From Rachicladosporium sp. CCFEE 5018 (taxonomy: Eukaryota; Ascomycota; Dothideomycetes; Cladosporiales; Cladosporiaceae), in NCBI GenBank assembly GCA_002077045.2, contig KZ111149.1:1028915-1092914 (forward strand): 64,000 nucleotides of DNA, given 5' to 3'. Under the pieces are notes generated by a model that was given only the letters and a program-made list of their open reading frames with translations, did not search any database and was not told the DNA's origin. Each line of letters starts with the position of its first letter. Within the stretch, counting starts at the first letter, position 1. Below are positions 51,609 through 63,071 of the stretch, one piece after another. Both the position numbers and the translations under genes were made by a program.

Positions 51609-52626
51609 CCTCCCTCTCTTCACAAGACCAGTAACACAAAGTGCGAAGAACGAAGTAGATAATCAGATGAGCACCCAAAGAGAAGTCCCTCCAATCCGCG
51701 CCGTAATCAATAAGCAGCACTCGCCTATCTACATATATCAAGATCCCACCTCCGAGTCAGCCTCCGACCGATCAAGCAAATGCTGTCGCGTCCGGCACCT
51801 TACTCATCCTCCCCAAGCCAAACCGGTGGAGAAAAGCACAGTGCGTAGCAAGGCCGGAGCAGACGCCATGCCGGTTGCAGGCACGCCTACCAAGATACCG
51901 CAAATTGCATCATTGCAGCTTGATGAGGCTGGGCGTAGATCCTGCGGCCGGGCCCAAGAGTGAGACATCGAGGGAACGCGATGCAGCTACTTGGGCAGGA
52001 ATCCTGTTGCAGAGCTTGGAGAGGCATGGAAGTGGCATAGTGAGGGCGATAAGCAGGTGTAGTGGGGGTTGGATCAGCTGTAGGTGCTTTGAGTTTCGTT
52101 CAGAAAGAACTTTGAGCTGTGTAATGTTCCGCGCCGGATCTTCGGGCCATTTTGGTGGTACGCGCTCAGATGAGGCTGAGAGTGCCAAGGACTCAGATCT
52201 GGTCGGCAAGGATGGCAATCTCTTGACGGCAAAGAGGACGCGTGGACGGCGGGATCGAGTTGCCGGGGAGCTTGGCGTGCAAGCGATGTCGATAACAGCA
52301 GTATCGAGGTCGGACGGATGAGCAGCCTGCACCTTGGTCGCTGGGGTTGTTGTCTCTTTAGACTCGCTGCTGTGCAAGCGTGCACGACAGCGACACCGAG
52401 ACGTAAGGTCGCTCGCGGTTATACGAAGGCAGCCTGACCATCACGCCCAGCCCTGCTTCACTCAGACCGGAGAAGACGATAAGAAGGTCAAAATTGGTCT
52501 CCATGTGACTCTCGTGGCAGTCCCAGTGGGAGCTTCACCTGTTGCTCCAATGGCAATGTCCACGAAGGCAAATGATCCACGAATCTGACGCCACAGGCCT
52601 GCCTGAATCTCTGTGACCGCCCCGAC
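51609..52626. other. Intergenic up to the second scaffold gap
   Basis: Holds the esterase promoter and then sequence with no defensible gene. Just left of the N gap, minus-strand frames do not look like the continuation of the Hsp70-like gene on the other side. Confidence 0.4.
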
Positions 52627-52726
52627 NNNNNNNNNNNNNNNNNNNNNNNNNNNNNNNNNNNNNNNNNNNNNNNNNNNNNNNNNNNNNNNNNNNNNNNNNN
52701 NNNNNNNNNNNNNNNNNNNNNNNNNN
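52627..52726. other. 100-N scaffold gap
   Basis: Default-sized gap that interrupts the Hsp70-like gene. Unlike the first gap its flanks do not match each other. Confidence 0.95.
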
Positions 52727-53370
52727 CTTCCCTAGTCGCGCTCTGAGCCTGATCCGACCACACGGCAGGTACGGTGAGCCAGACGTCCATGGGAGTGCTT
52801 GCGACGATGCTCGCTCCCAACTCCCTGGTGAGCTTCTGTTTGAGATGCTTGTAGAGCTCGTGTAGGTAGTCTGCAGTGACGCCTTGAGCATTGCGATGAG
52901 CAGGTAGTCTCAACTTCCCGCTTTCGATATCAGATTGTAGTCGGTGGTCGTCGCTCTGTGCAGGACGGGCGGAAGCATCTAGTAACAGCTTCGTCCAGCT
53001 GCACATCACCATTGGTGCCTCGGCGCGATAGCCCCATTGGTTCTCTTCAAGTGCAATCTTCTGATTCTCAGAGGCATAAGCAATCCGAGTCGGCGTCTTC
53101 CACTCGCCGTCTTTGCCTGGCCAAGATCTCACGACATGAATATCGTCGATGTGTTTCTTGTCGGAAGTGACATAGCTAATGCCTAACTCATGTGAGCAGG
53201 CTTGCTAGTATTGCGAGAGCATATCATGCTCAAGTTCACCTACCAGAGTACGTCGTGCCGTAGTCGATCCCCACGATTAGTCGATGACGGCCAGAAACAT
53301 AGGGCGGAGGCGCCTCGCGTGGAGCTTCGTAGATGTCCATGATCTTCGAACTCATCTGTGGATGTTCCAT
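52727..53370 (-). CDS. Hsp70-like ATPase, 3' part lost in the gap
   Basis: Partial: exon 1 53370-53244, a 61-nt intron (GTAGGT...GTTAG), exon 2 from 53182 down to the gap edge. The join gives LIVGIDYGTTYSGISYVTSD, the phosphate-1 loop of the actin/Hsp70 ATPase fold. VVRSWPGKDGEWKTPTRIAY and PMDVWLTVPAVWSDQAQ follow, the latter at the usual Hsp70 position of the VPAxF strand. About 190 residues remain. This is the divergent, HSPA12-like group common in filamentous fungi, not canonical Ssa/BiP, and it lacks a visible substrate-binding domain because of the gap. Such proteins are often multicopy and variable. Function unknown; ATP binding is likely. Confidence 0.8.
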
Positions 53371-54174
53371 GCTGTCCACTATATTGCTGCGGCGCAATGT
53401 TCAGACTTCGCGGAGTGATGAGAATTACATGGCGCAGATGGGTTGAGACACTGTGTCAAGTTGTAGGAACACTCCTGATCTTGCACGATCGCGCAGCGCT
53501 TCCAGGCTTTGTTGTCAATGCGGCTTGGCTGAGAGATTACCACGACGTCCGTGGAAGCGGTCGCAAAGGGCCGATGCGAGTGGGATGCTCGATCGGATTT
53601 GGCGCGACGTTGGCAAAACGTCCAATGGAGCGCGCGTCTTTGTAGGTAGTGGATCAAGAGTCGCAATATCAGCGTTGCTCTTAGACGATTGGAGGTGGAG
53701 AGGAAGTCCGCTTGTCTGGTTGATGAACACTTAACTAGCACAGATGCTGGGCTGCATATCGCGGCGCTAAGCCTAAACATGGACATCTACCGACAAGTGT
53801 ATGCGCCAGGTAAGCCACAAACCTGATGTGCTAGTAAAGTGCATGCCTTATCTGCAGTCGAAAATGCAGGCTGCGTGTTTTGGCCCCCATGTGCTGCAGC
53901 GAGGCATTCTGCGGGGTCAACAATTCCACAAAAGCGTCCCAATCATGCCACTGGACTTTCGATAGTGTGAGCCCGCGTGCATGATGTTAATGCAAGGCTG
54001 TAGCCAGGCCGGCCGACTTTGCTATGGTGGTGCCTTGGCTCAAGCCACAGCGGTAACACCAATCGAGCGCCATCCTGCCTTCGTTGACTAGTCTAAGTCA
54101 ATGTAGGTACGGCTTCATTTGCTTAGCGAAGAACAGCTCGTGCTTTACTGTTGACTTCTTCTGGATTTGCTGCA
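53371..54174. promoter_or_regulatory. Divergent promoter region
   Basis: 804 bp between the Hsp70-like gene and the coiled-coil gene. Small frames only; no element defined. Confidence 0.4.
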
Positions 54175-55738
54175 ATGCTCAAGAGGATCGGTCAAAGTCT
54201 ACAAGATCCTGGTACCATACAGAATATGCCCAGAGAAGTGAAGAATGGTGATTGCGGCGTGGACGTGGTGAGCGTTACTGAGTATAGCCTGTGGGGATGT
54301 ACGTACTCACTGATCTCAGAAGAGGACCCTCAGGAAACCTGATAAGGTGGAGACCAAGACCTCAAAGTCAGTGGCATCGGCACTGCCGACGGAGGCTGGA
54401 CGTACAAATGTATCCGCTTCATCAAATGTAGCTCGGAAAGAGGTTCGAACGCCAGCTTCGAATGCCAACACGCAATCAAGGCCCAGCTCCTCTCAGAGGG
54501 CAAACGTGAGCTCCAAAGTTCGTGCTCTGACAAAGTATAGAGGTGCGAGACCAGTACTGATACCTTACTAGGCCGATGGGCCGAGCACGCCGAGACAGCC
54601 CAACATTCAGGAATGGAACGAACTGGTCCATAATTACCACAAAGAGCGAGACCATCGTACGCACCTGGAGGAAGTCGTTGTTGCCTTTCAGACAGAGCGA
54701 GATCATCATTTGCATCAGTATGCATCTCTTGAATCTGAACTGCATGTTACTCAAGAGAAGAACGAGAGCCAAAATGAGGAGATCTGTGCATTGCAAGCCT
54801 CCTCATTCTCAGCCATGGACTCCGCCCGCTGGATGCCGATGGATGTGGGACAGATCCGCGGAGAGCTCGAAGACCTCCACGCGAGCATCTGGAAACTCTC
54901 CAGGACGTATGCGGCGGACACATGGCTCGCGTCAGAGCGTGAGTCCAGTGATCCATCGCTAAGGCTTGATCTGAGATCCTCACTTAATCATGTCGTACGC
55001 TTTGGATCGAAAGGCGTCGAGGCGCTTGACGAGCTCACGAGCATCAAGCGCGCGTCGCAGCTATGCTTGGCTGCCTTAATCTCTGATCACATCGCGATGA
55101 CGATATTGGAGAGTCCATTCTTTTTCGTAGCAGACAGAAATGCCTTCCATGATGTGTGGAAGCGTGCCCTCAAGTGTAGGTGACGCGTCACAGCCCTCTG
55201 TATGCTTGCCAGACTGATCAGGATAGATGACCCGAGAAAGGCAGCGCTCTGGCGTTCAGACACTCTGCGCCTGATGAACCCACTTGATCTTGAGTCAGAA
55301 TCGGCGAAGATTGAGACTGCGGCTATCAAGCAGTCGATCGACGTCACCTGTGAAAATCTCGCCACGCAATACGCAAAGAAACTCCCCGAGCCATTGCTGC
55401 GCCGTCTAGAGAGCAGCATACACGAAGAGTTCGTCCAAGAACTTGTGCTAGCCTACCAGAAAGCCGGAAGCCTCAGCATGCGCCTGTGGGTGCAGCGGCC
55501 ATCGCTCCGGTGTGACTACTTGGCGGATCTTGCAGGCGTCAACTTCGATATCAAGTCGAAGATTCTCCAGGCACACAGCCTTCATCGTATTGACGATTCG
55601 GAGGATCATACCCACGACGGGAAGCGGATCAAGGTGGTTGTACAGCCCGCGTTTCGAGCAGCAGGCACGCATGAGGCAGAGGGCTACGATCAATACCAAG
55701 TATGGTGCCCTGCGGTGGTGTATCTAGATGACAAATAG
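54175..55738 (+). CDS. Coiled-coil fungal protein of unknown function
   Basis: Hand-built from four exons: 54175-54267, 54320-54505, 54572-55173 and 55222-55738, about 465 residues, with all joins in frame. The first ~90 residues are Ser/Lys-rich and disordered. A coiled coil follows (HKERDHRTHLEEVVVAFQTERDHHLHQYASL). The C-terminal ~300 residues form a helical domain with a repeated theme: aromatic FFFVADRNAFHDVWKRALK, then a WRSDTLRL segment and LRRLESSIHEEFVQELVLAY. I recall this domain from uncharacterised proteins in black-fungus genomes, but no function is known. The last intron's donor is ambiguous (55174 or 55180). No catalytic residues or membrane spans seen. Confidence 0.6.
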
Positions 55739-56723
55739 CCATGCGAAGACAGTAGCGACCAGGTCAGAGACCAGCCGCAAGCCTACGTGCATCAGTGAGA
55801 CTGGATAGTAGCGCCTTTGCGATGAGGAAGCTCAAAGTGCATCCTTTGCTACCGAGACCACCGCGTCGTGTCTACAAGCTGCCAAAATGTGTCTAACTGT
55901 CAAGCAAGACGTCTATGCCATCTGTTCGTCTGGCGCCCGCGCAGCCTCGAGAACCGTTCGACTTGGGTCCTCGGATGCAGTCGATGGAGTGGCTCCGTTC
56001 TCGTGCCGTTGGCGGTCGCAGGCAGCACGCCGCAGCTAATGCACGAGTAGGCGTCTGCATGGCGAAGGATTGTGGTTGTCGAGGTACCTTGAGGCTTGCT
56101 CTACATATGTCCATGACGCAAAGATGGCCTGTGCTTTGTACTGTACCTTGGCACTGCTTGCTGTACGAGCACTCTTCCACAGCTTACATCTCTGATTAAA
56201 TCCGGAGGTCAACTCACAGGGAGGTATCCGAGGGATGAGATGCGAAGGCTTTTGCGTAGCGGAGCTTCGGCGCCATCGTCTCCACCAGGCACACTACGGT
56301 CATGCACAAGGCTAGACTAATCTGTATGCAGTCCTCCTGCATGAACCCGCTCGCACGAGGCTTGAAGAATTGATGCTCACCGGTCGTGGCTTGATTGGGA
56401 TCAGCAAAGCATGCGGGAACCATGACACGTCCTGCATGGGGCCAGATACCGGATACGGTGTTATGTCCGTAAAGGGCATACCTATGCATATACTACACCA
56501 CCTGATCACGCCTGATAAAGAGTAAGTGCGTACCTGAAACTATATGCTCCGAGCGAGCATTGCACAAGAAGTCGCTACTGGATTATTGCAGAAAGCGGAA
56601 ATCAAACGTCGAGTGAATAAAGCCTGCACGCGTTTGACATATCACGCGACTCGTAGACTGGGGCTGTAGCATAGAGTCGTCGACAGGTTTGCTTGGGGTT
56701 CAAGCGTCCGACAGAGCAGAGAC
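55739..56723. other. Intergenic
   Basis: 985 bp with only short frames on both strands. No repeat, tRNA or domain noticed. Confidence 0.4.
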
Positions 56724-57944
56724 ATGCCACCCTATGCGGGCCCTCCAGTTCGCATAGCGGTGATGGGCGTCACGGGTTCTGGCAAAAGTACATTCATCGA
56801 GCAGGTTACCCAGCTACAAGGGATCAAGATAGGACACCAGTATGAGTCCTGTAAGCCTTCATCAGTTGAGTATCCTTGGGACTAGGTGTCTCTAACCCGA
56901 GCAGGTACAACTGATGTGGAGCCTTTCGAATTCGAACTCGATGGCCGACATGTCACCCTGATCGACACGCCGGGCTTCAACGACAGCAGCAGAAGTGAGG
57001 CAGAGGTCCTCACGGAGATCGCGAATTATCTCGACTTTACTTACCGCAATCCACCACACCTCAAACTCAATGGCATTGTCTACATGCAGTCTATCCAGGA
57101 TCCGAGGATGTACGGGTCTTCTCTGCGTAACCTGAAGATGTTCAAGGATCTGTGCGGAGAGTCGCCAATGAAGTCCGTCCTCCTCACCACTAACCGCTGG
57201 GACACGGCTCGTAGCTGCGGCGAATTCGACAAGGCTGTGGCGAAGGAGACCGAGCTCCGTGACAAGGCAAATTTCTGGCAACCTTTGATTGCGCGCGGAG
57301 CGCGAATGGTCCGTTGGGACAGCGACGACACCCGAGCTGGTGCAGTCGAGATTGTGCGTGCTCTCATGGGTGCGGCTCCCGAAGTACTTCAGATTCAGCG
57401 CGAGCTCGTTGAGCAAGAGAAACGTCTCGTCGACACCACTGCAGGCAACACAGTCAACGAAGAGGTCCTTCGTGTGGAGAAGGAGTACCAAGCCGAGCTT
57501 GTCAAGATCCGCAGCGAGATGCAAGAAGCAGTAGCTGCTCGTGACGAAGAAGTCAAGGAAGCTTTGGAGCAATCCAAGAAAGACTACGAGCGTAAGCTTG
57601 GCAAGATCCGAGAGGAGCAGGACCTGCTGCACTATGAACGACGAAACGAGACCCGACGTATGCAGAACGAGATGGATGACCTGCGCAGTGCGTACGACCG
57701 TAAACTGGAGAAGCAGCTGAGTGCGCAGAAATTGGACTTCGATGAAGTCGTGGCGAAGTTGACGGCTAATCAGGGTAAACTGCGACATGAGCAGCGGGTC
57801 GCGATGCAAGCTGAGATTGACAAAATGAAGAAGGAGAAGAGCGGCAAGCGCTCCGCTGGGCAGTTGATCATGAAGATCCTGCCACTGGTCGGCACTGTTG
57901 TCCTAGGTGCGTTCGGCATACCTTTTGCATTCGGTGGGTCCTGA
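56724..57944 (+). CDS. AIG1/GIMAP-like P-loop GTPase with coiled coil
   Basis: Two exons, 56724-56850 and 56905-57944, 388 residues, joined by a 54-nt intron (GTAAGC...GCAG). The N-terminus has the Walker A motif GVTGSGKST (residues 15-23), followed by TTDVEPFEFELDG and a G3 motif DTPGFNDSSRS near residue 64. LLTTNRWD is in the G4 position (Asn replaces Lys of TKxD). The domain ends near residue 215 and a long charged coiled coil follows (EKEYQAELVKIRSEMQEAV onward). A hydrophobic C-terminus (LIMKILPLVGTVVLGAFGIP) could be a tail anchor. Septin-like/AIG1-type GTPases of this kind are frequent and fast-evolving in filamentous fungi. Role unknown; membrane-associated oligomeric GTPase is the best structural description. 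Confidence 0.82.
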
Positions 57945-58041
57945 TAGTAAGGTAGAGGGCACAGTGAAGGCCATCTTAGGACAAGCGGGAGACAATCTCG
58001 TGCAACACTATCTGTGTTGATAGTGCTTCAAGCAGCGCCTA

Positions 58042-61000
58042 TCAGACAACTGTCAACCCATTGGCTCGTCTCCTCTCGGCAGCAAAGCCTCTGACTTCCC
58101 TTTCGAAGTCTTTCCTTAGCCCTGTCCCAGTCTCACCGGCAGGTGGCCTGACTTTGCCAAAAAGGCAGCCCCACAGATCGCCGTTGCCCACGAGCTCTCC
58201 TCCATACTTGCCGCCTGCTAGCAGCTTACCCAAGCTTGCGCTCTGCAGCTCCTCGGTGTCTGCCATTTCGATCGCTTGCTCGCCCAGCGGCGCAGGAGTT
58301 GTCGATCTAGACTTCTCCGCACGTCGAGTGAGCTCCTGACGAGACTGCACGTGCGCCATACGACGAGCCACGGACAGCGAGTATATGCTTTCTTCCACAG
58401 TGTCGGAGATGAGGTACATCCACACGGTCGTCTGCCGGGTCTGTCCGATCCGATGCACACGAGCTATGGCTTGAAGCTCGACGGCTGTTTGTATGAGAGG
58501 CTCGCAGATGAAGACGTGGGTAGCATTCACCAGCGTAAGACCCGAAGAGTCTGTCTTCGCGTCAAGCAGCATGCAGTCGATGCTGGGATCTTGGCGGAAG
58601 CGCTCCACTGCATTCAGCTGACCGAGACGACTAAAGCCGACCTTGCACTCCTTGAAGGCGCTGCTGAGCACATCCAGGAATTGACGATATTGCGAGAAGA
58701 CAATGGACTTGGCACCAGGATCGTGCTCGCGGATCCAAAGGAGATGACGGATGAGGGTGTCGATCTTCGTGCCGTAACTGTTGGGGAGATCGATGGACTT
58801 GATCTACGAGAGAAGTTTGCTATCGACTTCAGAGTAGATCGAGGTCGTCCGGGTAACAGAGCTGACATCCGATCCACCTGAGCGTCCACTGGGCGAAGTC
58901 GTGCTACCCTGATCTTCCTCTTGAGCGCGTAGTTCTTGTGGCTTGTAAGTGATATCGTGGAAGTCGACAAGTGCAAGACGTCGTTTGCAGACTGGACAGG
59001 AACGATGCTGCTGCCACCAATGCTGGATGCACTCCTTACAATACTGGTGGCCGCACACAGTCAACACACCGTTCTCGAAGGTGCTTTGGCAGATGACACA
59101 AATCCTCGAGTTAGATCTGTCACCGCTCTCATCACGGAGGTGCAACAGGAAGCGATACTTCGTCTTCAGCTGCGCCAGAGTATTGTTCTGCTGCAACTCC
59201 TTGGCCGTCACCGCTTCGAGTGCCTCAATATCTAGAAACTGGTCTTGCTCTTCTTTGTACGGCCCTACAGCGTCGGACAAGTCTTGCAATTGTCGGTAGA
59301 AGTCCAGACGGGAGTTCTGAGTAGAGCGGAATAAGTCGATCTCTTTCTCGAGGCCGGCAAGGGCACGCGTGTATGCAGTGTACACTGACTGCAGAGATGC
59401 AATGTGCTGCTGTACTAGTTTGGCTTCGGATTGAGCTCTTGCACTGCCATTCTGCCACTGCATCGCGCCCTCAAGTGTACGTGCTTCTTGTATCAGTCCA
59501 CGCACAGAACCCACCTCCTCCTTTCGCGATCTGTACTCGGTGCGTATCGCAAACAGCTTCAGTAGCGTCTCGGGGGCATGGCATTGTTCTTTCAGTTCAT
59601 CGTGATCATCCTGATCTAGATTGCGTTTCGCAGATCTTATGAGCTGCTTTGCTTCGTGGTCGATGAGAGTCGCATCTTCTCCAGTGATAAAGGTATTCAA
59701 ATCTGCTGCACATGCTCTCAATGCGTCAAAATACACATAGAGCTCATCTTGTTGCTTCGTAGAGTCCTCGTATTCGTCGCCAGTAGTTTCTGCACCTTCG
59801 TTATCCACGAGCGGCTTCAGGAGGTACTCCGCCATCTTCAGCCTCCAACCCAATATCACGGCACTAATATCTCGAATCGTCTCAAACAGATCGTCACTCT
59901 TCTCAATGATACGTCTGCTCTCGATGCCACCAAGGCTGGTAAGATCCTTTATCTTCGGCATCTTGGTCAGACGCTTTCCCTTGTCTAGTGATTGCATCTC
60001 GGTCATCAGACTCTCCGACTTTCGGGCGGTATCTGCAAGGATCTCTCGCCGCAGGACCTTTGCCTCTTCGTACAGTTGCGCCTCCCGCTGCTCCAGCTGC
60101 GTATATGATTGGGAGCCAGCTACTGTCAAGCTCTCATCGGCCTTGATCTGATAGTAAGCAGTTGCGGCGAAGAATGCACATACATGGTTCAGCTCCAGGG
60201 CGGTTCGGAGATGATTCCTCATACGACCGAGCAGAGGTGCGGGATCGCCAGACGAGTCGTCACCAATCGTAGATGTTGCAAGACCCGCTGCCGCTTTGAG
60301 TCGTTTCCTCGATTCGTTGGCCAGAGTCGCACTTTTTTGTAGGGCTTCCTCGTAGATGATCAAGCTCTTTTCGCTACGATGCTTGTCTTCAGCGTTATTA
60401 CCTATAATGTGAGCGCGCAGCAGTTTTGATGCGAGTGCAGCGTGCTCTTCGATGCGTGTGCTGCTTTCGTTCTGGTCGATCATAACTTCCAGGACTTCCG
60501 ACACAGTTCGTAACGGCGCTTGACCGCGACCCAGTACCTTGCGGTTATGTCCTCCTACTTGAGGGTGCAGGCAAGTCTGTCGAAGTCACAAGAGCCAAGC
60601 ACGCATCCCCTCGGTTGTCTGCGGATGATTGGGATCCCAATCGCCGAGGAGAGGCGATCCATCTGGTTCGACCTGGAGATCTTGACACATCTCTTCCACT
60701 AGAGTGCGATAATGCTGTTGCTCAATTGCGGTGAACGGCATCGTGATCACGACACGCTTCTGAGAAGGTAGACGAAGCTCGTCTCTGATTTGTGCTTTCG
60801 TATGCCGCAGTGCAATGGTCCCGAATAAGCGCTTAAACGTGTGACGATGGTTCGTGATGAGGTGGCTCCATAGTCGTGTATTGTTCGCGAGCAATCTTAC
60901 ACGCAAGAAAACTAACAAGCCGTGCAGGTCTTCGACGTCTCTCCTCAATGGAGTACCTGACACGGCCCAAGAGTGCACTCGCGGAATCTTGCAAGCTACG

Positions 61001-62580
61001 CGCGCCGCTGCTGTGACGCTCGACTCCAACATCTGCGCCTCGTCCATGACTGCACGCCAGAAACGGACTCGCACAAGCGGGCTCCTCGTGCGCTCGAACT
61101 TGCGAGCATTTCGCATGCCTCGATCTGGAGGATCTTCCGCGAAGTGCACCTCCCTTGTGAGTACTTGGTAGGTAGTAAGCACTACATCGTAGTTCTGTGT
61201 CAGATCTTTGAGCACATCATCATCCAATAGGCCGCTCCTAGTGACCTTCGGAATACCCGTGTAGTGCATGACCCGCAGCGAGGGTGCATGGCGAGCAAGT
61301 TCTGAGTGCCATTGTGGCAGGATGGACGGGGGTGTAACTATCAGGGTAGCTTTCGACGGGCACACCTTTGTGCCAGAGTCTTCGTCCAGCACGTGATCTG
61401 GCAAGTCAGCCGTGCTTTGATTCAGCAGTATCAGCGCAATCATCTCCACTGTCTTCCCCAGACCCATCTCCTCGGCCAATAAACCGCCTGAAATGCCTGC
61501 CGAGAGGTCATCTAGCTTGTGTCGAGTGATCAGGCCTTGCAGATGATTGACATAGCAGATGGCACCATCGGCGTCCAGTACTTCGTCATAGTGTTTCACC
61601 TGATCCGCATCAATCTCGTCTTTCGGCAGGCGGACAAGTCTTTCCTCGCGAGACTGCATACCCTCGCGATGTAGCATCCATCCAACGGCTCGTCGTTGGA
61701 ACGGGTAAAGGTCTGTTTTCATGGCGGTGGCAAAGGTCGGTGTCTCTCGAGCGTCTGGGACGTGCACGCTCTCGTAAAAGTCCTGTGGTGTCCATGGCTG
61801 GTTATGGTCAACCTCGATTCGACCCCAATCTGGTCGAAAGCGTTCCTTGATGTCGTAATCCGCGTACACAACGCGCTCCTTACCCGTAGGTAGCCCTGCC
61901 GGAAACGCCGCCACCCCATCTCGCCACAGCAGCAATGCCTCCAACCGGACGACGTTTAGTGTAGCACCTCGTGCGTGTTTCAGTACGCAACGTGTGATCG
62001 TAGCAGGATAATCCTTCGTCGCAGTACCGTCACACGTCTGCTTCTGTCTTCCGGGTAGAGCAACAAGCCGCAGATCTTCGATCACATCGGGCGATAGACG
62101 ATGGAAGTCCATCTTCAAGATTGCACCGTGGGCCGTAGGTAGGGCGAACCGCATATGCGTCGTGCCGTGGTCCTCGCATATACCGTACGCAATCACCAAG
62201 GTTTCGTCGGCGCCTGCGAAGTCGACGTCCGCGTCGATATTGGCAACTTCTGGACAGGGCTCGCCGACAGATACAGGGAAGTGAAAGTCGATCGCCACTC
62301 GAGCAAGTGGGATAAGCTCGTGCGCCGAAGGCATCGATGACATTCGCTTGTTCTTTGCCATGTAATGCTCCGGACGAGCAACGCTGATTTTCCGGCGTTT
62401 CTTCGCAGGTTGGTTCCGATCATCTTCGTCGTCGTCGACGATCGCATCTGCCTGGCCCTTCTCCATGAACCACCTGACGGGACGGAAGCCGCCAGCTCCA
62501 ATGAGTATCGAACGCTCATCATGACTTACAACTTGGCTGGACAGTACGCTAGCAACTGCCCGACGTGAGATAGGCGCCAT
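58042..62580 (-). pseudogene. IRC20/SHPRH-type SNF2-RING gene with two in-frame stops
   Basis: One uninterrupted reading frame of 1,513 codons is broken only by TGA at 60588-60586 (codon 665) and TAG at 58806-58804 (codon 1259). No GT-AG intron removes either. On both sides of each stop the protein stays in register: AWLL-stop-LRQTCLHPQVGGHN and SKLLS-stop-IKSIDLPNSYGTKID. The domains are otherwise complete: SNF2 ATP loop AEEMGLGKTVEMIAL, the DEAQ box VMDEAQMLES, WAVSGTPLRRD, a C3HC4 RING (CVICQSTFENGVLTVCGH...CPVCKRRL), and helicase motif VI VHRIGQTRQTTVWMY. The intact family member remodels DNA/chromatin and acts as E3 ligase in damage tolerance. Both stops are single C-to-T steps from a likely Arg (CGA) and Gln (CAG). 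This is a recent pseudogene, a sequencing problem or, less likely, readthrough. Confidence 0.8.
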
Positions 62581-63071
62581 TTAATTGTTGCGCACTACAT
62601 GCGTGGCAAACGCATGGAGAGCATGTGTAGACAGTCTGGCGAATGTAAGTGATTTGAGGAGTGCACGGGTACTCCAGGCAGGCGCACTAGCGCGCGGCAC
62701 AAGCGAGCCGCTTCCGCGTCGGCTGACTAAGATCTTCCATTCCCCTCTCGAGCGATCGAGGTTGAGAAACATCGCTCATGTTGAGCGTTCTCGTCAACAT
62801 TCACATTACAAGCAGCAGACGCCGCTGTGTAGACTGTGGGATTATGCGAGGGCGCCATGCGCGATCTGAGTAGCTGGAGGGGACTGGTAGCATGAATTGA
62901 CCAGACTGTCCGCGTCTACTCAGCCCTACGGCATAGAAATCGCCGGGTTCTGCTCGCTTCTCTGCTTGGAGGCCCACAGAGTCTCAAATACTTGACACTT
63001 CCACTGTCGGGATTGCCACCTGCATGTCGCCGAGACGTTCATTGTATTCCTTTTGAAACACGCCAAGCATC
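62581..63071. promoter_or_regulatory. Divergent promoter region
   Basis: 491 bp between the broken SNF2 gene and the prenyltransferase gene. No defined element. Confidence 0.45.

Noticed and set aside
51910..52377. 155-residue minus-strand frame
   Set aside because: It lacks an ATG at its start (first codon TTG), its composition looks random, and no family feature was seen.
53379..53786. 135-residue minus-strand frame upstream of the Hsp70-like gene
   Set aside because: It has no recognisable feature and lies in the promoter side of the Hsp70-like gene.
56690..56710. tRNA-like GGGTTCAAGCGTCC string
   Set aside because: Only a partial T-arm resemblance, with no matching acceptor, D or anticodon arms around it.
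60586..60588. Intron removing the first stop of the SNF2 gene
   Set aside because: The nearest GT-AG pairs give 13 or 26 nt, and the protein is in register with the family on both sides of the stop.
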